In this document: positions 32,004-43,180 of the stretch, in pieces
Layout: each line of letters starts with the position of its first letter
Position numbering within the stretch: position 1 is the first letter of the stretch
Assembly (NCBI GenBank): GCA_040954595.2
Contig: CM082579.2
Span: forward strand, 10,416,001 to 10,480,000
Length of the DNA stretch: 64,000 bases
Direction of reading: 5' to 3'
Origin: Balanoglossus misakiensis
Taxonomy: Eukaryota; Hemichordata
Position numbers and translations under genes: made by a program
Notes under the pieces: model-generated
What the model saw: the letters and a program-made list of their open reading frames with translations, nothing else
Databases searched by the model: none
What the model was told of the DNA's origin: nothing

Positions 32004-32473
32004 GAGAGCAAGTAGATGTGGTATGCGGCCCTAGCTTCTCCCGATGAAAGAAGGGTCAGACAGGAAAGAGACCTGGGCCGCAGTTGCTGGCAGGTGCTGT
32101 ACCATTCATGCCAGGGGTGCTTCAGGCTCAGGCTGGTGGACAGACAGTTCAGCCACCTGTTCACGTTGTGCCACCATTGCCGGAAAGACAGGCCCTTAGA
32201 CCTGTGCCTATGATGGCTCCCGATCCATATCCATTCGATCAACGGGAAGAGCCTGTGCCAGCAGAAGACCATTCTGACCCAAGGGACATCCCCTTGCCGG
32301 AAGAACCCCTTCCCCATAGGCAGCAACCACGACAGGGTAGAGTGCGGCTATATCAACTCGTCCGGGAAGCCCACGAATTATACATTAATTTTTTAAGGAA
32401 TGACCTTCCAGATACAATTGCCAACATCAACCGCACGTTAGAGAGATTGAACGAGCATTTAGATGGACTTTGA
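32004..32473 (+). pseudogene. S6: proline-rich ORF copy
   Basis: N-terminus broken by the extra T. From 32084 to the natural HLDGL-stop it is open (129 codons) and complete in the proline-rich part and C-terminal helix. Confidence 0.5.
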
Positions 32474-33582
32474 ACATTTTTTTTTACTAATCTAAGTATT
32501 TTATTTTATTTTTGGTAGAATACTACTACTAGTTGTTATTACACTCATTATTATTATTATTATTAAAGTAAATTAGTTTTGACGAAGATGTTGTGATGAG
32601 GAGGAGCACGTTGTCCATAACATTCATATAATGTTTTCATAAAGAGATCAGGAACTGTGTGCAGCTTCGTGAAAGAAGTACAATTAAAAAGAAATCATAC
32701 CTGTAGAGCAATTAATGAGGTTTCCCAAAGCAATGCAATGCAATGCTATTTAAGATTTATTTGGCTTTGGATTTATTGACTTGACTAATAACGACTGAGT
32801 TGTTTTAGAAGATGTTTTGCATTTGCCGTGACACTACCTATTATTGATGGCTACAGTACAGAAACGAAGAAAACGCAAACGCTGCTGCCGAGACGTCATA
32901 TGCAAGTGATGGCCGATAAAGTTAAATCGGCACTGAGACAATATCATCAGTCATATTATGTTGACACTGATTTGTCAGACTAGTGTCAGTATGATTCCTG
33001 TACTGCCTTCATTTGCTCTCCATTCCATACTTCAACATTTCTCCATTTGTTTACTTCCTTTGAAAAGTGCTTATATTCCAGCACATATTCATTGCCTCTT
33101 TTTACACTGTAATATTGACATTCTTTTACTTCATTTGACATTTTTTACTGTTTTCTTTTCTGATTAGACAATTTGCGAGCGCTCACTTCATTCATTTTGC
33201 CATTTTCTTCACTGCTTTTTTTATTACAGTTGAACACATTTTTTAGTGACACATTTTTTGATTTCACATTTTAATAATTTGTTCAGTTTGACATTTTTTC
33301 TCTTGCCTTTTTTTGATATGACATTGACATTCTTCTACTTGATTTGACATTTTTTACTGTTTTTTTTTCTCGATTACACAATTTTTGACTGCTTCATTTA
33401 ATTAGACATTTTCTTCACTGATTTTTTCTATTTCAGTTTACATTTCTTCGCTACTTTCCTTTTTCGGTTGAACGTTTTTTAGTGATACATTTTTAGATTT
33501 ACCATTTCTTTAGTAATTTGTTCCATTTGACATTTTTTATTGCCTTTTTCCGATGTGATATTGACATTATTTTACTTAACTT
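32474..33582. other. T-rich non-coding stretch (T6), full length
   Basis: Extends past the point where copies 1, 4 and 5 are deleted and shows the undeleted joint to the LINE poly(A) tail (poly-T at about 33583-33602 on this strand). The degenerate 'ttgacatttttt' units run from ~33110. Confidence 0.6.
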
Positions 33583-35610
33583 GTTTTTTTTTTTTTTTTT
33601 TTCATCTTTTATTTAAACCTTCACCTCAAATACATGCTTATATAAATATAGAAAAGACAGTGTTGTCGCACGGGCCTGAAGAGGTTAAAAATTACAACAA
33701 ACTCGTAATTTTCTGAAAAGTTTCTAGCACCACAGCTTTTGCATCTAGTTGTTTTTCAATCTTATATCTTAACATAAATTCATTTTTGATTAAACTTCAA
33801 TCGGTGTATTATCTCATTAGTCACCCAGTACTTATGGATGCTCCATTTCCCAAGAAGAATTAAAAGCTGAAAAACATAACGTTTTTCCTTGGGTTTGACA
33901 TTCTCGCCGGCATTTGTAAAAATAATGTCTGATGGTGTTATTTCGCTACACTCAGAACATCTAGAGATGAAATATTTCAGCTTTTTCCAGCATCTTACAG
34001 CTATTTGACAATAAATAAATCTGTGTTCCAGAGAGTCAATCTGGTGACAAAGAGGACAGAACATTGAATCATTTAACTTCCACAAGTATAAATACTTATT
34101 ACATGGTAATAAACGTTGTAGAAGTTTCCACTGAAACTCTCTTAAAGGGACAAAGTCTCTCTCCAGCTGCCCCTTTTCCATTAATTATGTTTGATACAAG
34201 ACACCATTTATGTTAATGTAAATGTGGATATATAGTGAATCAATGATCAACCACACAAAACTTCCATCCCACTTGTATGATATGAGAGTAAAAACTCGCC
34301 CAAAATGAATAAATGGTAAAGAACGATTATTCATTTGGCGAGTTTTTTCACTCTCCTGTCTATAAGTGGGATGGAATTTGTGTGTGGTTGAACGTTCATT
34401 CACTATATATCCACATGTAGAATAACAAAAGGTGTCTTGTATCAAATATAATTAATGGAAAAAAGGGCAGCGAGAGAGAGACTTTGTCCCTTTTTAACTT
34501 GGTCTCTTTAGTCAGCTTTTACGCACTCAGCCAGATTTTGTAACAGTCGCTCTCTGGCTTTACAGGGGTGATATTTAACTTAGAAAACCATTTTGAGAGT
34601 TTATCACTAGCCTGTACTGAGTGCCTCTGAATGAGATGAGTATACAACACCTTACAAGTTAATTTGTGGACCGGAGATTTGGAGACGCCAAGTGTGACCT
34701 CATAGTCATCACTTGCAGAGTGAGCTGCATAAAAACACCTGAATTTGGAGGACCAGATAAGGGTACGGTTCCCTGCACAGGAGGTATTGTGTTTCACCGC
34801 ATACCAGGCATTCAGTACATTTACATAAAATTCAGGGAGTACAGATAAAAGAAAATCAGGAACCCTTTGCCAAATTGAGTGTTGATGCAATAAATTTGTG
34901 GTATTATCTAAAAGCAAATATGACCAGGGCAAAACAGCCCATGTGTCGTCTTTACACATTATTATTCTTTTAACCCAAAGAGCCATCATTGCTTCCACTT
35001 GGCATTTCACATTAATATGATTAACTCCTAGCTTGTAGTCACTTTCAAGAGTTTTTTTTTCGAAATTCTCCTTTTACGTTTTACAAAACTGTCAACGAGA
35101 CATTGTACTTTACAGAGTATATCATTGGGAATGCCAATTACTGATGATAAATACATAATTTTTGAAACAGCAAGAGACTTGGTAATGAGAACACGGCCAT
35201 AAATCGTGAGTTGCCGTCTTCCCCACATTTCCAAAACTTTACCTAATGATTTTAACTTATCATCCCAGTTTAACTGCTTACACAGAGCATCATCATACCC
35301 AAAATAAACTCCAAGAGTTTTTACAGGATTGTCAGACCAACTTATATCACCCACTTTATCGTTACATTTTCTTAAATTACCAAGTTTAAAAGCCTGCGTT
35401 TTCTTTTTATTTAACCTTAGCCCACTGCATCCCTGAAACTTTGAGAACAGAAGACAAATCTTCAACGAATACTATTGTATCATCTGCAAGTAAAGATATC
35501 TTTGCTTCTTTGGCATGACCATTACCAGCAGGCAGATGAAACTTACTTAACTTGTTACTGCTTTCATTATTTACTAGATATTTTTTACTGCTTCCATTAT
35601 TAATTGACAT
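33583..35610 (-). pseudogene. L6: most complete antisense LINE copy with 3' end
   Basis: Adds what L1-L5 lack: the C-terminal segment (REFQWKLLQRLLPCNKYLYL, FCPLCHQIDSLEHRFIYC), a CX2CX7HX4C motif as in L1-type ORF2, then a 3' UTR and poly(A) (poly-T on +). 5'-truncated in the RT like the rest. Split by a MITE at 34145-34492. Carries its own extra frameshift at 'gagttttttttttcg' (35052). Confidence 0.85.
34145..34492. mobile_element. MITE (same family as 18141), inserted in LINE L6
   Basis: AAGGGACAAAGTCTC ends, 348 bp, palindromic. The empty site is visible in L7 at ~42060 ('ctcttaacctggtctc'). Flanked by TA with two extra T on the right. Confidence 0.85.
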
Positions 35611-35962
35611 TTCTTATTTCTCATTTTTTTAAACAATTGAACTTTATTCATTTATATACAACACAGCTCATTTTCATTGTTATATTTATTATTTTACATA
35701 CAGCCTTCATAGTGAGAATTCTTCACTAAGGTGGAGTGAAGGTTGGACCCATGTTTGAATCTATTGGCTGTTGTTTTGTAATCACGTGTCTGTCATCTAT
35801 GATGTCACAATTAGAATATGCAAATAGGAAGTCCAGTCACTGTACTTAATGTGATCGACAGATCAAGTCTTCATCATTGTGAGTGACAGCGCCTACGTGA
35901 CAACATCGCAGCAGTTGAAGTTTAGCCGCTCCAAAAGTCTACGCACAACACATCACCCTGAC
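35611..35962 (+). promoter_or_regulatory. V6: copy of conserved block
   Basis: E-box and octamer kept. The CRE-like site is still TGATGTCA, followed by C instead of T. Confidence 0.3.
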
Positions 35963-36669
35963 ATGGCAAGAAGAGGTGGAGGCAGACCGGAAACAGATTT
36001 TGCTTCCACCACGAGTTCTCACTTACGGCATCGGGTTGGCCAAAGTCTCGCTCCCTGAAAAGGAGAGGTTGACTTGATACGCCAATATCAACTGGCTACT
36101 CGGAGACTGGCCAATTGCAATGGATGGAAGACATACGCCGTGAAGCTGATGTGGTTTTCTCCGTGGAATGGTTATACAAGCATCTCCTCCATCGGGATCC
36201 GCACAAGAACAGGATCCCGCAACGGAATCCCTGTCCAAGCAGCACCGTCACGTCTGGACCCTGCTGTGATATTTGCTTGCAGACGCGGCCAGATCTACCG
36301 ACTGTCAAACATCTACTGAAAAAGTCGGGGGAGACGGTCGTCGTAGAAGATACCACGCAAGGCAGGGACCCAGTCACCTCCATCGCATCAACATCCAGGG
36401 CATCCTCACCCCGAAGAACATCCTCTACACGACCATCATCTTCTACAGTGGCGGCGCCCCGCAAATTATATTCTACTGTGGCTGCAGTGCAACAACCCTT
36501 GGTGAACCACCAAGGAAGAGCTCGCAACGCCGTCAACCACTGTGAGGGCAGTCCACCCAGCCACCAAGGAAGAGCGCTCAATTCCAGTAAAGTACAGGAA
36601 ATGCCAAATAACAGAGTCCTGGAATTGACAAAAAGGTATCTAAACCTAGTTTATAAGCAACACCCATGA
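35963..36669 (+). pseudogene. W6: Arg/Ser/Thr-rich ORF copy
   Basis: Shared TGA. T4 run. Main frame 36115-36669 (184 codons) ends VYKQHP-stop with the AAG|GTATCT splice-like site, as W3. Confidence 0.4.
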
Positions 36670-37244
36670 TTAATATGCATGAGTACTTAATTTTCAAGCA
36701 GGGGTGGCATTCCCCTATTTTGAAAGAAACATGGAGAAAACAATGGGGTTAGTAATGGACTGTAATGTAACTACATGCTAAGATCTTAATTTTAGACCTC
36801 ATTGTAGAGGGGGGGGGGTTACATATCTTGCATTTGTAATTGGTATGTCAGCACAAATTTGCAGGTCATGAAAATTATTAGTTTAATAAAAAATTAGAGA
36901 CATTTTGCACCAATATAATGTGCTCCCCCATCAGTTGTGCAACCTGTATCCCTGCAGGTTATATCATAAAATAGGCTAACAAATTTCTAAAGAATCGCAC
37001 ACAGATGCAAAGCAATCAAGTTTTATGTCTCGCTACAAACTACCCTCTGGATATCATCTTCTTATTACGCTTGTAATTATAGATTAATTTTGATGCATTG
37101 ACTTTCATGATGTTGATTATAAGATATGGCTGCCATTGATTAAAGTTACATTATATGCATCATATGTGGTAAGTGATCCAAAAGTTATATACTACATGCA
37201 GTAAGGCTCATTTACAAAATTACTTTTCTTTCTTTGTTCCACAG
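36670..37244 (+). other. Intron-like linker (type 2), copy 2
   Basis: Empty of the MITE found in copy 1. Acceptor at 37241-37244. Confidence 0.5.
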
Positions 37245-37418
37245 ATACTGTATGAATTCCAGCTAATACTGGGATGTGATATGGTGGATGAAATGACTAT
37301 TCGTTGGAAAAAAATGATGTATTACATTGACAAAATAATCAAGTGCAGGGAAGGTTCATCTTGTGATGATGATGATGATGATGCAGCTGATAATGAGCCT
37401 GAATATTCAACACAATAG
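37245..37418 (+). pseudogene. Captured-looking terminal exon, copy 2
   Basis: 174 bp, same peptide as 18851-19024 with no visible change. Confidence 0.4.
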
Positions 37419-37829
37419 ACTTCAGAATCCGAATAAGGAATAAGTCACAGACTTCAGAAGCGAATAAGGAAAAAGTCAGATTTCGAATAAGGAATAAGTC
37501 ACAGACTTCAGCTTTGAATAAGGAATAAGGAATAAGTAACAAACTTCACATTCGAATAAGGAATAAGGAATAAGTAACAAACTTCACATTCGAATAAGGA
37601 ATAAGGAATAAGTAACAAACTTCACATTCGAATAAGGAATAAGGAATAAGTAACAAACTTCACATTCGAATAAGGAATAAGGAATAAGTAACAAACTTCA
37701 CATTCGAATAAGGAATAAGGAATAAGGAATAAGTAACAAACTTCACATTCGAATAAGGAATAAGGAATAAGGAATAAGTAACAAACTTCACATTCGAATA
37801 AGGAATAAGGAATAAGTAACAAACTTCAC
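37419..37829 (+). repeat. 38-bp minisatellite, copy 2 (about 7 units)
   Basis: Same lead units (with an extra 'cttca' after 'atagact') and same end ('cttcacggacccccc'). CACATTCG occurs 7 times. Confidence 0.9.
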
Positions 37830-37859
37830 GGACCCCCCTCTTTCGCCGACTTCGAACGA

Positions 37860-38155
37860 TGGCAGAAGAACAAGGACGTACGTAAAATGGTTAAGGAAGC
37901 CTTCATAAAGGAACTGCAAATGCCCTGGAGCGTAATGGAGAAGTTGCCAATGCGGGTCTGCACTAGATCATAGATGTGAACAGACGTTCGTCAGAACTGA
38001 CCAATTTAATGAACACCCGTGCGTCATGTCGACCGCGTCAACTGTGTCAACGACGGGAGCCTCAGCCACTAGCACGACCTGTACTGCTACCGCTACCGGG
38101 TCTACTAACTACGTCGCGCCAGCAGTGTCGACTGGGGCGCCTCCACACACTTGAG
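37860..38155 (+). pseudogene. A3: CPRC-module copy
   Basis: Same extra 'tcatag' stop at the CPRC site as A2. Confidence 0.4.
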
Positions 38156-38330
38156 AGTCCACACCAAGGAATAGTTTTGCATATTTGCATATTTATAATT
38201 TTGAGCCATATTTGCCATTTTTGGTCAGTTTTTTTTTTCTCTCTAAAACCGTATGCCAGATTGCTTTGAAATTTGTTAGGCATGTTCCTAGGGGAATCCC
38301 AGGTAAGATGATGCAAAAAAAATGTGATTT

Positions 38331-38640
38331 TTGCATAAATGTGTTATTGGTAAATTTTTGCAACATGTACTTCAATCAAACAAGTCATTTAAGATTGATG
38401 GAGAGGTATTTGTTAATATCGTTCACGTGAAAATCACAAAGGGGGATAAGGACCGCGAAATAAAAGTGATGATGCAGAACATTTTTGAAAATATAATAAC
38501 AGTATTATTCGTATTAGAAACAAAGATCATTTGTGTTGCGCGCGGGGAATTGTGACGGCCAAAGCATGTATTGACAAACGCCCTGATCTCGTGTACATTA
38601 CAAAAAAAGACGAACAATTCAGGAAGTATTAGCGAAAAGT
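38331..38640 (+). pseudogene. Pb5: polymerase N-terminal fragment b
   Basis: Frameshifted at 'gaccgcgaaataaaagtg' (loss in the A-run). Otherwise continues as in Pb4 through the DKRPDLVYI codons. Confidence 0.45.
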
Positions 38641-39440
38641 CATCATCAGCCGATAGCGACCTGGAGATACAGTCCGCAAAATTACAGAAGTCCTTACATC
38701 CTAGCAGGAAAATTGTGAAGGCTGTAAACTCCAAGACCCGTCGCAGATACGTCAGAGAACGATAAAACATCAGCCGGAAAAATGGCACACCAAAACCAAT
38801 GTCTCAACCAACAGGCTGTTGTCGCTGCAGAATTCCGGACTACTGACGGGGATCTGACGGTAGAATGAAGTGAAGGCTGTAAACTCCAAGACCCGTCGCA
38901 GATACGTCAGAGAACGATAAAACATCAGCCGGAAAAATGGCACACCAAAACCAATGTCTCAACCAACAGGCTGTTGTCGCTGCAGAATTCCGGACTACTG
39001 ACGGGGATCTGACGGTAGAATGAAGTGACAATGCAGACTTCACATCGCAGGACCAGGAACTCATCGTCCAGTGGGCTGAGGAGGAAGAGGCATTGTATCG
39101 GTACGAGACGAAGTTCATGGACCTACCGGTACTACAAGATTTTTTTTCGGTCTTTATATGTCAGATAGTCGATGAAAATTGTGAAGGCTGTAAACTCCAA
39201 GACCCGTCGCAGATACACCACGACTGTCTAATGTTCACTAATGCCGAGAAGATATATATGTACTTCGAAGTAGGTCTTAAAAAGAATGGACATATGTGAG
39301 CTGATACAGTCATTACGAAGGGAGACTGATGTAACCAACACCCAGCTTGCGACAGCTGTATCCCGTTGTATCGTTTTTATAATAAATAGACTTGAATTCC
39401 AAGAGAAACTGAATCAAACTGTTGGTGTCTATCCTTGTAC
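38641..39440 (+). pseudogene. Zq5: acidic/zinc module with internal duplication
   Basis: Only copy besides Zq1 with the zinc codons in place (39179-39230: ENCEGCKLQDPSQIHHDC), followed by EKIYMYFEVGL and a frameshift before MDICELIQSLRRETDV. Upstream, pieces of this same zinc segment are pasted twice, see the duplication entry. Confidence 0.4.
38716..39030 (+). repeat. 155-bp tandem duplication in Zq5
   Basis: TGAAGGCTGTAAACTCCAAG starts at 38716 and again at 38871. The block runs on through 'cgtcagagaacgataaaacatcagccgg' to 'cggtagaatgaag'. The first ~35 bases of the block are themselves a displaced copy of the zinc codons at 39180. Confidence 0.85.
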
Positions 39441-39715
39441 ATCAACAGCCCTGCGAATTAAGAGATCCAACTACACCCCCTCCAGCTAAACGTACTCGCC
39501 TAGATCAAGACAATCAGAATGTTGAATTGTGTCGGATACGCGAGGTAAATAAGCGATTTATCAAAAAAAACAACGGTTAGCGATTACGTAGTGAATTTCA
39601 CTCCTGCAAAAAGTCAGAATTTGCAGGACGCGTTAAATGCGCAGTACCAACGTTTCGATAGGTTGATAAGTGAGTTGACCAGCGATATGAAATCGAGTGA
39701 TAAAATTCTGTTGCT
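39440..39715 (+). pseudogene. Pa6: truncated polymerase fragment a fused to S7
   Basis: Deletion in 'tcaaaaaaaacaacgg'. The frame from 39591 (MNFTPAKSQNLQDALNAQYQ) runs through SDMKSSDKILL directly into AGAVPFMPGELQ of S7, a Pa::S fusion related to Pa5/S5 but joined at a slightly different place. Confidence 0.45.
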
Positions 39716-40020
39716 GGCAGGTGCTGTACCATTCATGCCAGGAGAGCTTCAGCCTCAGGCTGGTGGACAGCCAATTCAGCCGCCTGTTCCAGATGTGCTA
39801 CCATTGCCGGAAAGACAGGCCCCCTAGACCTGTGCCTATGATGGCTCCATATCCATATCCATTCGATCAACGGGAAGAGCCTGTGCCAGCAGAAGACCAT
39901 GCTGCGGACCCAAGGGACATCCCCTTGCGGGAAGAACACCTTCCCTATAGGCGGCAACCACGACAGGGTAGAGTGTGGTCATATCAACTCGTCCGGGAAG
40001 CCCACGAATTATACATTAAT
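39716..40020 (+). pseudogene. S7: proline-rich ORF copy, truncated
   Basis: An extra C in 'aggccccctag' shifts the frame. Ends by fusion at 'ttatacattaatattgacattc' to the T-rich block, losing the C-terminal helix and all of the normal 3' flank. Confidence 0.5.
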
Positions 40021-41494
40021 ATTGACATTCTTTTACTTCATTTGACATTTTTTACTGTTTTCTTTTCCGATTAGATAATTTGCGAGCGCTCACTTCATTC
40101 ATTTTGCCATTTTCTTCACTGCTTTTTTTATTAGGGCACAAGCCAAGCAGGCTTGTGCCCTATTGGTATTACTGGGGTTTTTCATCTTTTTTTTTTTTTT
40201 CTTGTGTAGTTTTTTTGCTCAGTTAGATCTTGAAAACGGCTGAACCTACAAATCTCAAACTTGGCACAGTGGTGCAGGCCTATGGGAGCTGGTGCAGTAC
40301 CTTTGTGAATGTTTAATAAGTCATGTGACCTGATGACCATATATGGGCAAAGTTTTCAAATGGGCCTAATTTGCATATTAATGGAGATATCAAAATTCTT
40401 TTAGCGATTTTTGCGGACCATGTGGTCAGTGTCCTACATGCCAAATTTCAAGGCCCTGGGCCAAGTCAATGTTGAGAAGAAGATTTTTAAATATTATATT
40501 TCATATTTTTTGTACCCAGCCTATACTGTCTTTAGTTAAGGTGTGATGCTATTCCCACATCTGTGCAATGGTTCTGTACAGTGACAGTCTATTGGCAGTG
40601 AGCAGAATGGGACCAAAATAAAAGGCAGAATTTTGGGCTCACCTGTAACACCTGCTTAACTCATTAATTATGTGCATACCTAATTCTGGGCTAACTAATA
40701 GGTCTAGAGGTTTCGTGTTTGTGGGACATGGACCATTATAGGGTCAAAATTTCTTGCCCAAATTTTGCATGACCTCAGGTGACCTTTGACCTACTTTCCT
40801 ATATCTCGTCATCCAGAGCAGGTACAGACTTTGAGTTTGGAGGGTTGGAACTAAAATTGAAAAGCCAAAATTTGGGGTCACCTGTGACACCTGCTTAACT
40901 CATTACTTATGCGCATACCTAATTCCAGGCTAGCCAATAGAGCTAGAGGTTTGATTTTTGTTGAACATGGACCAGTATGGGATTAAAATTTCTTGCCCAA
41001 TTTTGGGTGACCTCAGGTGACCTTTGACCTACTTTCCTATATCTCGGCATCCAGAACAGGTACAGCATTTGTGTTTGGATGGATCGAACTTTTTGCCCAA
41101 ATTTTGGGTGACCACATATGACCTTTGACCTTTGGCTTAAGCTTGTGCCCGTCATCGCTGCTTGCAGCTATATTTACAGTTGAACACATTTTTAGTGACA
41201 CATTTTTTTATTTCACATTTTTTTAATTTGTTCAGTTTGACATTTTTTTTCTTGCCTTTTTTTTGATGTGACATTGACATTCTTCTACTTGATTTGACAT
41301 TTTTTACTGTTTTTTTTCTTCTCGATTACACAATTTTTGACTGCTTCATTTAATTAGACATTTTCTTCACTGATTTTTCTATTTCAGTTTACATTTCTTC
41401 GCTACTTTCCTTTTTCGGTTGAACGTTTTTAGTGACACATTTTTATTGCCTTTTTTCCGATGTGATATTGACATTATTTTACTTAACTTGTTGT
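40021..41494. other. T-rich stretch (T7) interrupted by a 1-kb insertion
   Basis: 40021-40134 and 41173-41494 are the T-rich block split by the 40135-41172 element. Ends in a (TTTTG)n-containing T tract that marks the LINE poly(A) end. Confidence 0.6.
40135..41172. mobile_element. 1.04-kb non-coding mobile element with terminal hairpin
   Basis: Begins GGGCACAAGCC-aagca-GGCTTGTGCCC, a perfect 11-bp hairpin, and near its other end carries GCTTGTGCCCGTCATCGCTG. The paralogous empty site (e.g. 7215-7230, 'ttttttattacagttgaac') shows the insertion, with TTA on both sides. Inside, a ~230-bp block (from 'tcacctgtaacacctgc' to 'cagagcaggtacag') is repeated once (40639 and 40873), rich in TGACCTTTGACCT. 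No ORF. Non-autonomous DNA element of unknown superfamily. A TTA target is compatible with PIF/Harbinger. Confidence 0.75.
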
Positions 41495-42827
41495 TTTGTT
41501 TTGTTTTGTTTTGTTTTTTTATCTTTTATTTAAACCTTCACCTCAAATACATGCTTATATAAATATAGAAAAGACAGTGTTGTCGCAAGGGCCTGAAGAG
41601 GTTAAAAATTACAACAAACTCGTAATTTTCTGAAAAGTTTCTAGCACCACAGCTTTTGCATCTAGTTGTTTTTCAATCTTATATCTTAACATAAATTCAT
41701 TTTTGATTAAAACTTCAATCGGTGTATTCTCATTAGTCACCCAGTACTTATGGATGCTCCATTTCCCAAGAAGAATTAAAAGCTGAAAAACATAACGTTT
41801 TTATTTGGGTTTGACATTCTCGCCAGCATTTGTAAAAATAATGTCTGATGGTGTTATTTCGCTACACTCAGAACATCTAGAGATGACATATTTCAGCTTT
41901 TTCCAGCATCTTACAGCTATTTGACAATAAATAAATCTGTGTTCCAGAGAGTCAATCTGGTGACAAAGAGGACAGAACATTGAATCATTTAACTTCCACA
42001 AGTATAAATACTTGTTACATGGTAATAAACGTTGTAGAAGTTTCCACTGAAACTCTCTTAACCTGGTCTCTTTAGTCAAATTGTACACACTCAGCCAGAT
42101 TTTGTAACAGTCGCTTTGTGGCTTAACATGGGTGATATTTAACTTAGAAAACCATTTTGAGAGCTTATCACTAGCCTGTACTGAGTGCCTCTGAATGAGA
42201 TGAGTATACTGGTACAACACCTTACAAGTTAATTTGTGGACCGGAGGTTTAGAGACGCCAAGTGTGACATCATAGTCATCACTTGCAGAGTGAGCTGCAT
42301 AAAAACACCTGAATTTGGAGGACCAGACAAGGGTACGGTTCCCTGCACGGGAAGCATTGTGTTTCACCGCATACCAGGCATTCAGTACATTTACATAAAA
42401 TTCAGGGAGTACAGATAAAAGAAAATCAGGAACCCTTTGCCAAATTGAGTGTTGATGCAATAAATTTGTGGTATTATCTAAAAGCAAATATGACCATATA
42501 TCATACCCAAAATACACTCCAAGAGTTTTTACAGGATTGTCAGACCAACTTATATCACCCACTTTATCGTTACATTTTCTTAAATTACCAAGTTTAAAAG
42601 TCTGCGTTTTCTTTTTATTTAACCTTAGCCCATTGCATCCCTGAAACTTTGAGAACAGACACAACAGAAGACAAATCTTCAACGAATACTGTTGTATCAT
42701 CTGCAAGTAAAGATATCTTTGCTTCTTTGGCATGACCATTACCAGCAGGCAGACGAAACTTACTTAAATTGTTACTGCTTTCATTATTTACTTGATATTT
42801 TTTAGTGCTTCCATTATTAATGGACAT
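41495..42827 (-). pseudogene. L7: antisense LINE copy with 3' end and internal deletion
   Basis: Minus-strand frame 41801-42739 is open for 312 codons, the longest in the window. It joins FSKFQGCNGLRLNKKKTQTF and TLGVYFG directly to WSYLLLDNTTNLL, because ~370 bases are deleted at 42494. It runs on to the FCPLCHQIDSLEHRFIYC C-terminal motif. RT motif C is again in a separate frame (42615-42827). Confidence 0.85.
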
Positions 42828-43180
42828 TTCTTATTTCTCATTATTTTAAACAATTGAACTTTATTCATTTATATACAACACAGCTCATTTTCATTGTTAT
42901 ATTTATTATTTTACATACAGCCTTCATAGTGAGAAGTCTTCACTAAGGTGGAGTGAAGGTTGGACCCATGTTTGAATCTATTGGCTGTTGTTTTGTAATC
43001 ACGTGTCTGTCAATCTATGATGTCATAATTAGAATATGCAAATAGGAAGTCCAGTCACTGTACTTAATGTGATCGACAGATCAAGTCTTCATCATTGTGA
43101 GTGACAGCGTGTACGTGACAACATAGCAACAGTTGAAGTTTAGCCGCTCCAAAAGTCTACGCACAGCACATCACCCTGAC
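42828..43180 (+). promoter_or_regulatory. V7: copy of conserved block
   Basis: E-box, TGATGTCAT and octamer kept. Small changes near the end ('gtgtacgtgacaacatagcaac'). Confidence 0.3.

Noticed and set aside
40135-41172. Helitron
   Set aside because: No CTRR end, no A|T target, and it has a hairpin at the starting end with a TTA flank instead.
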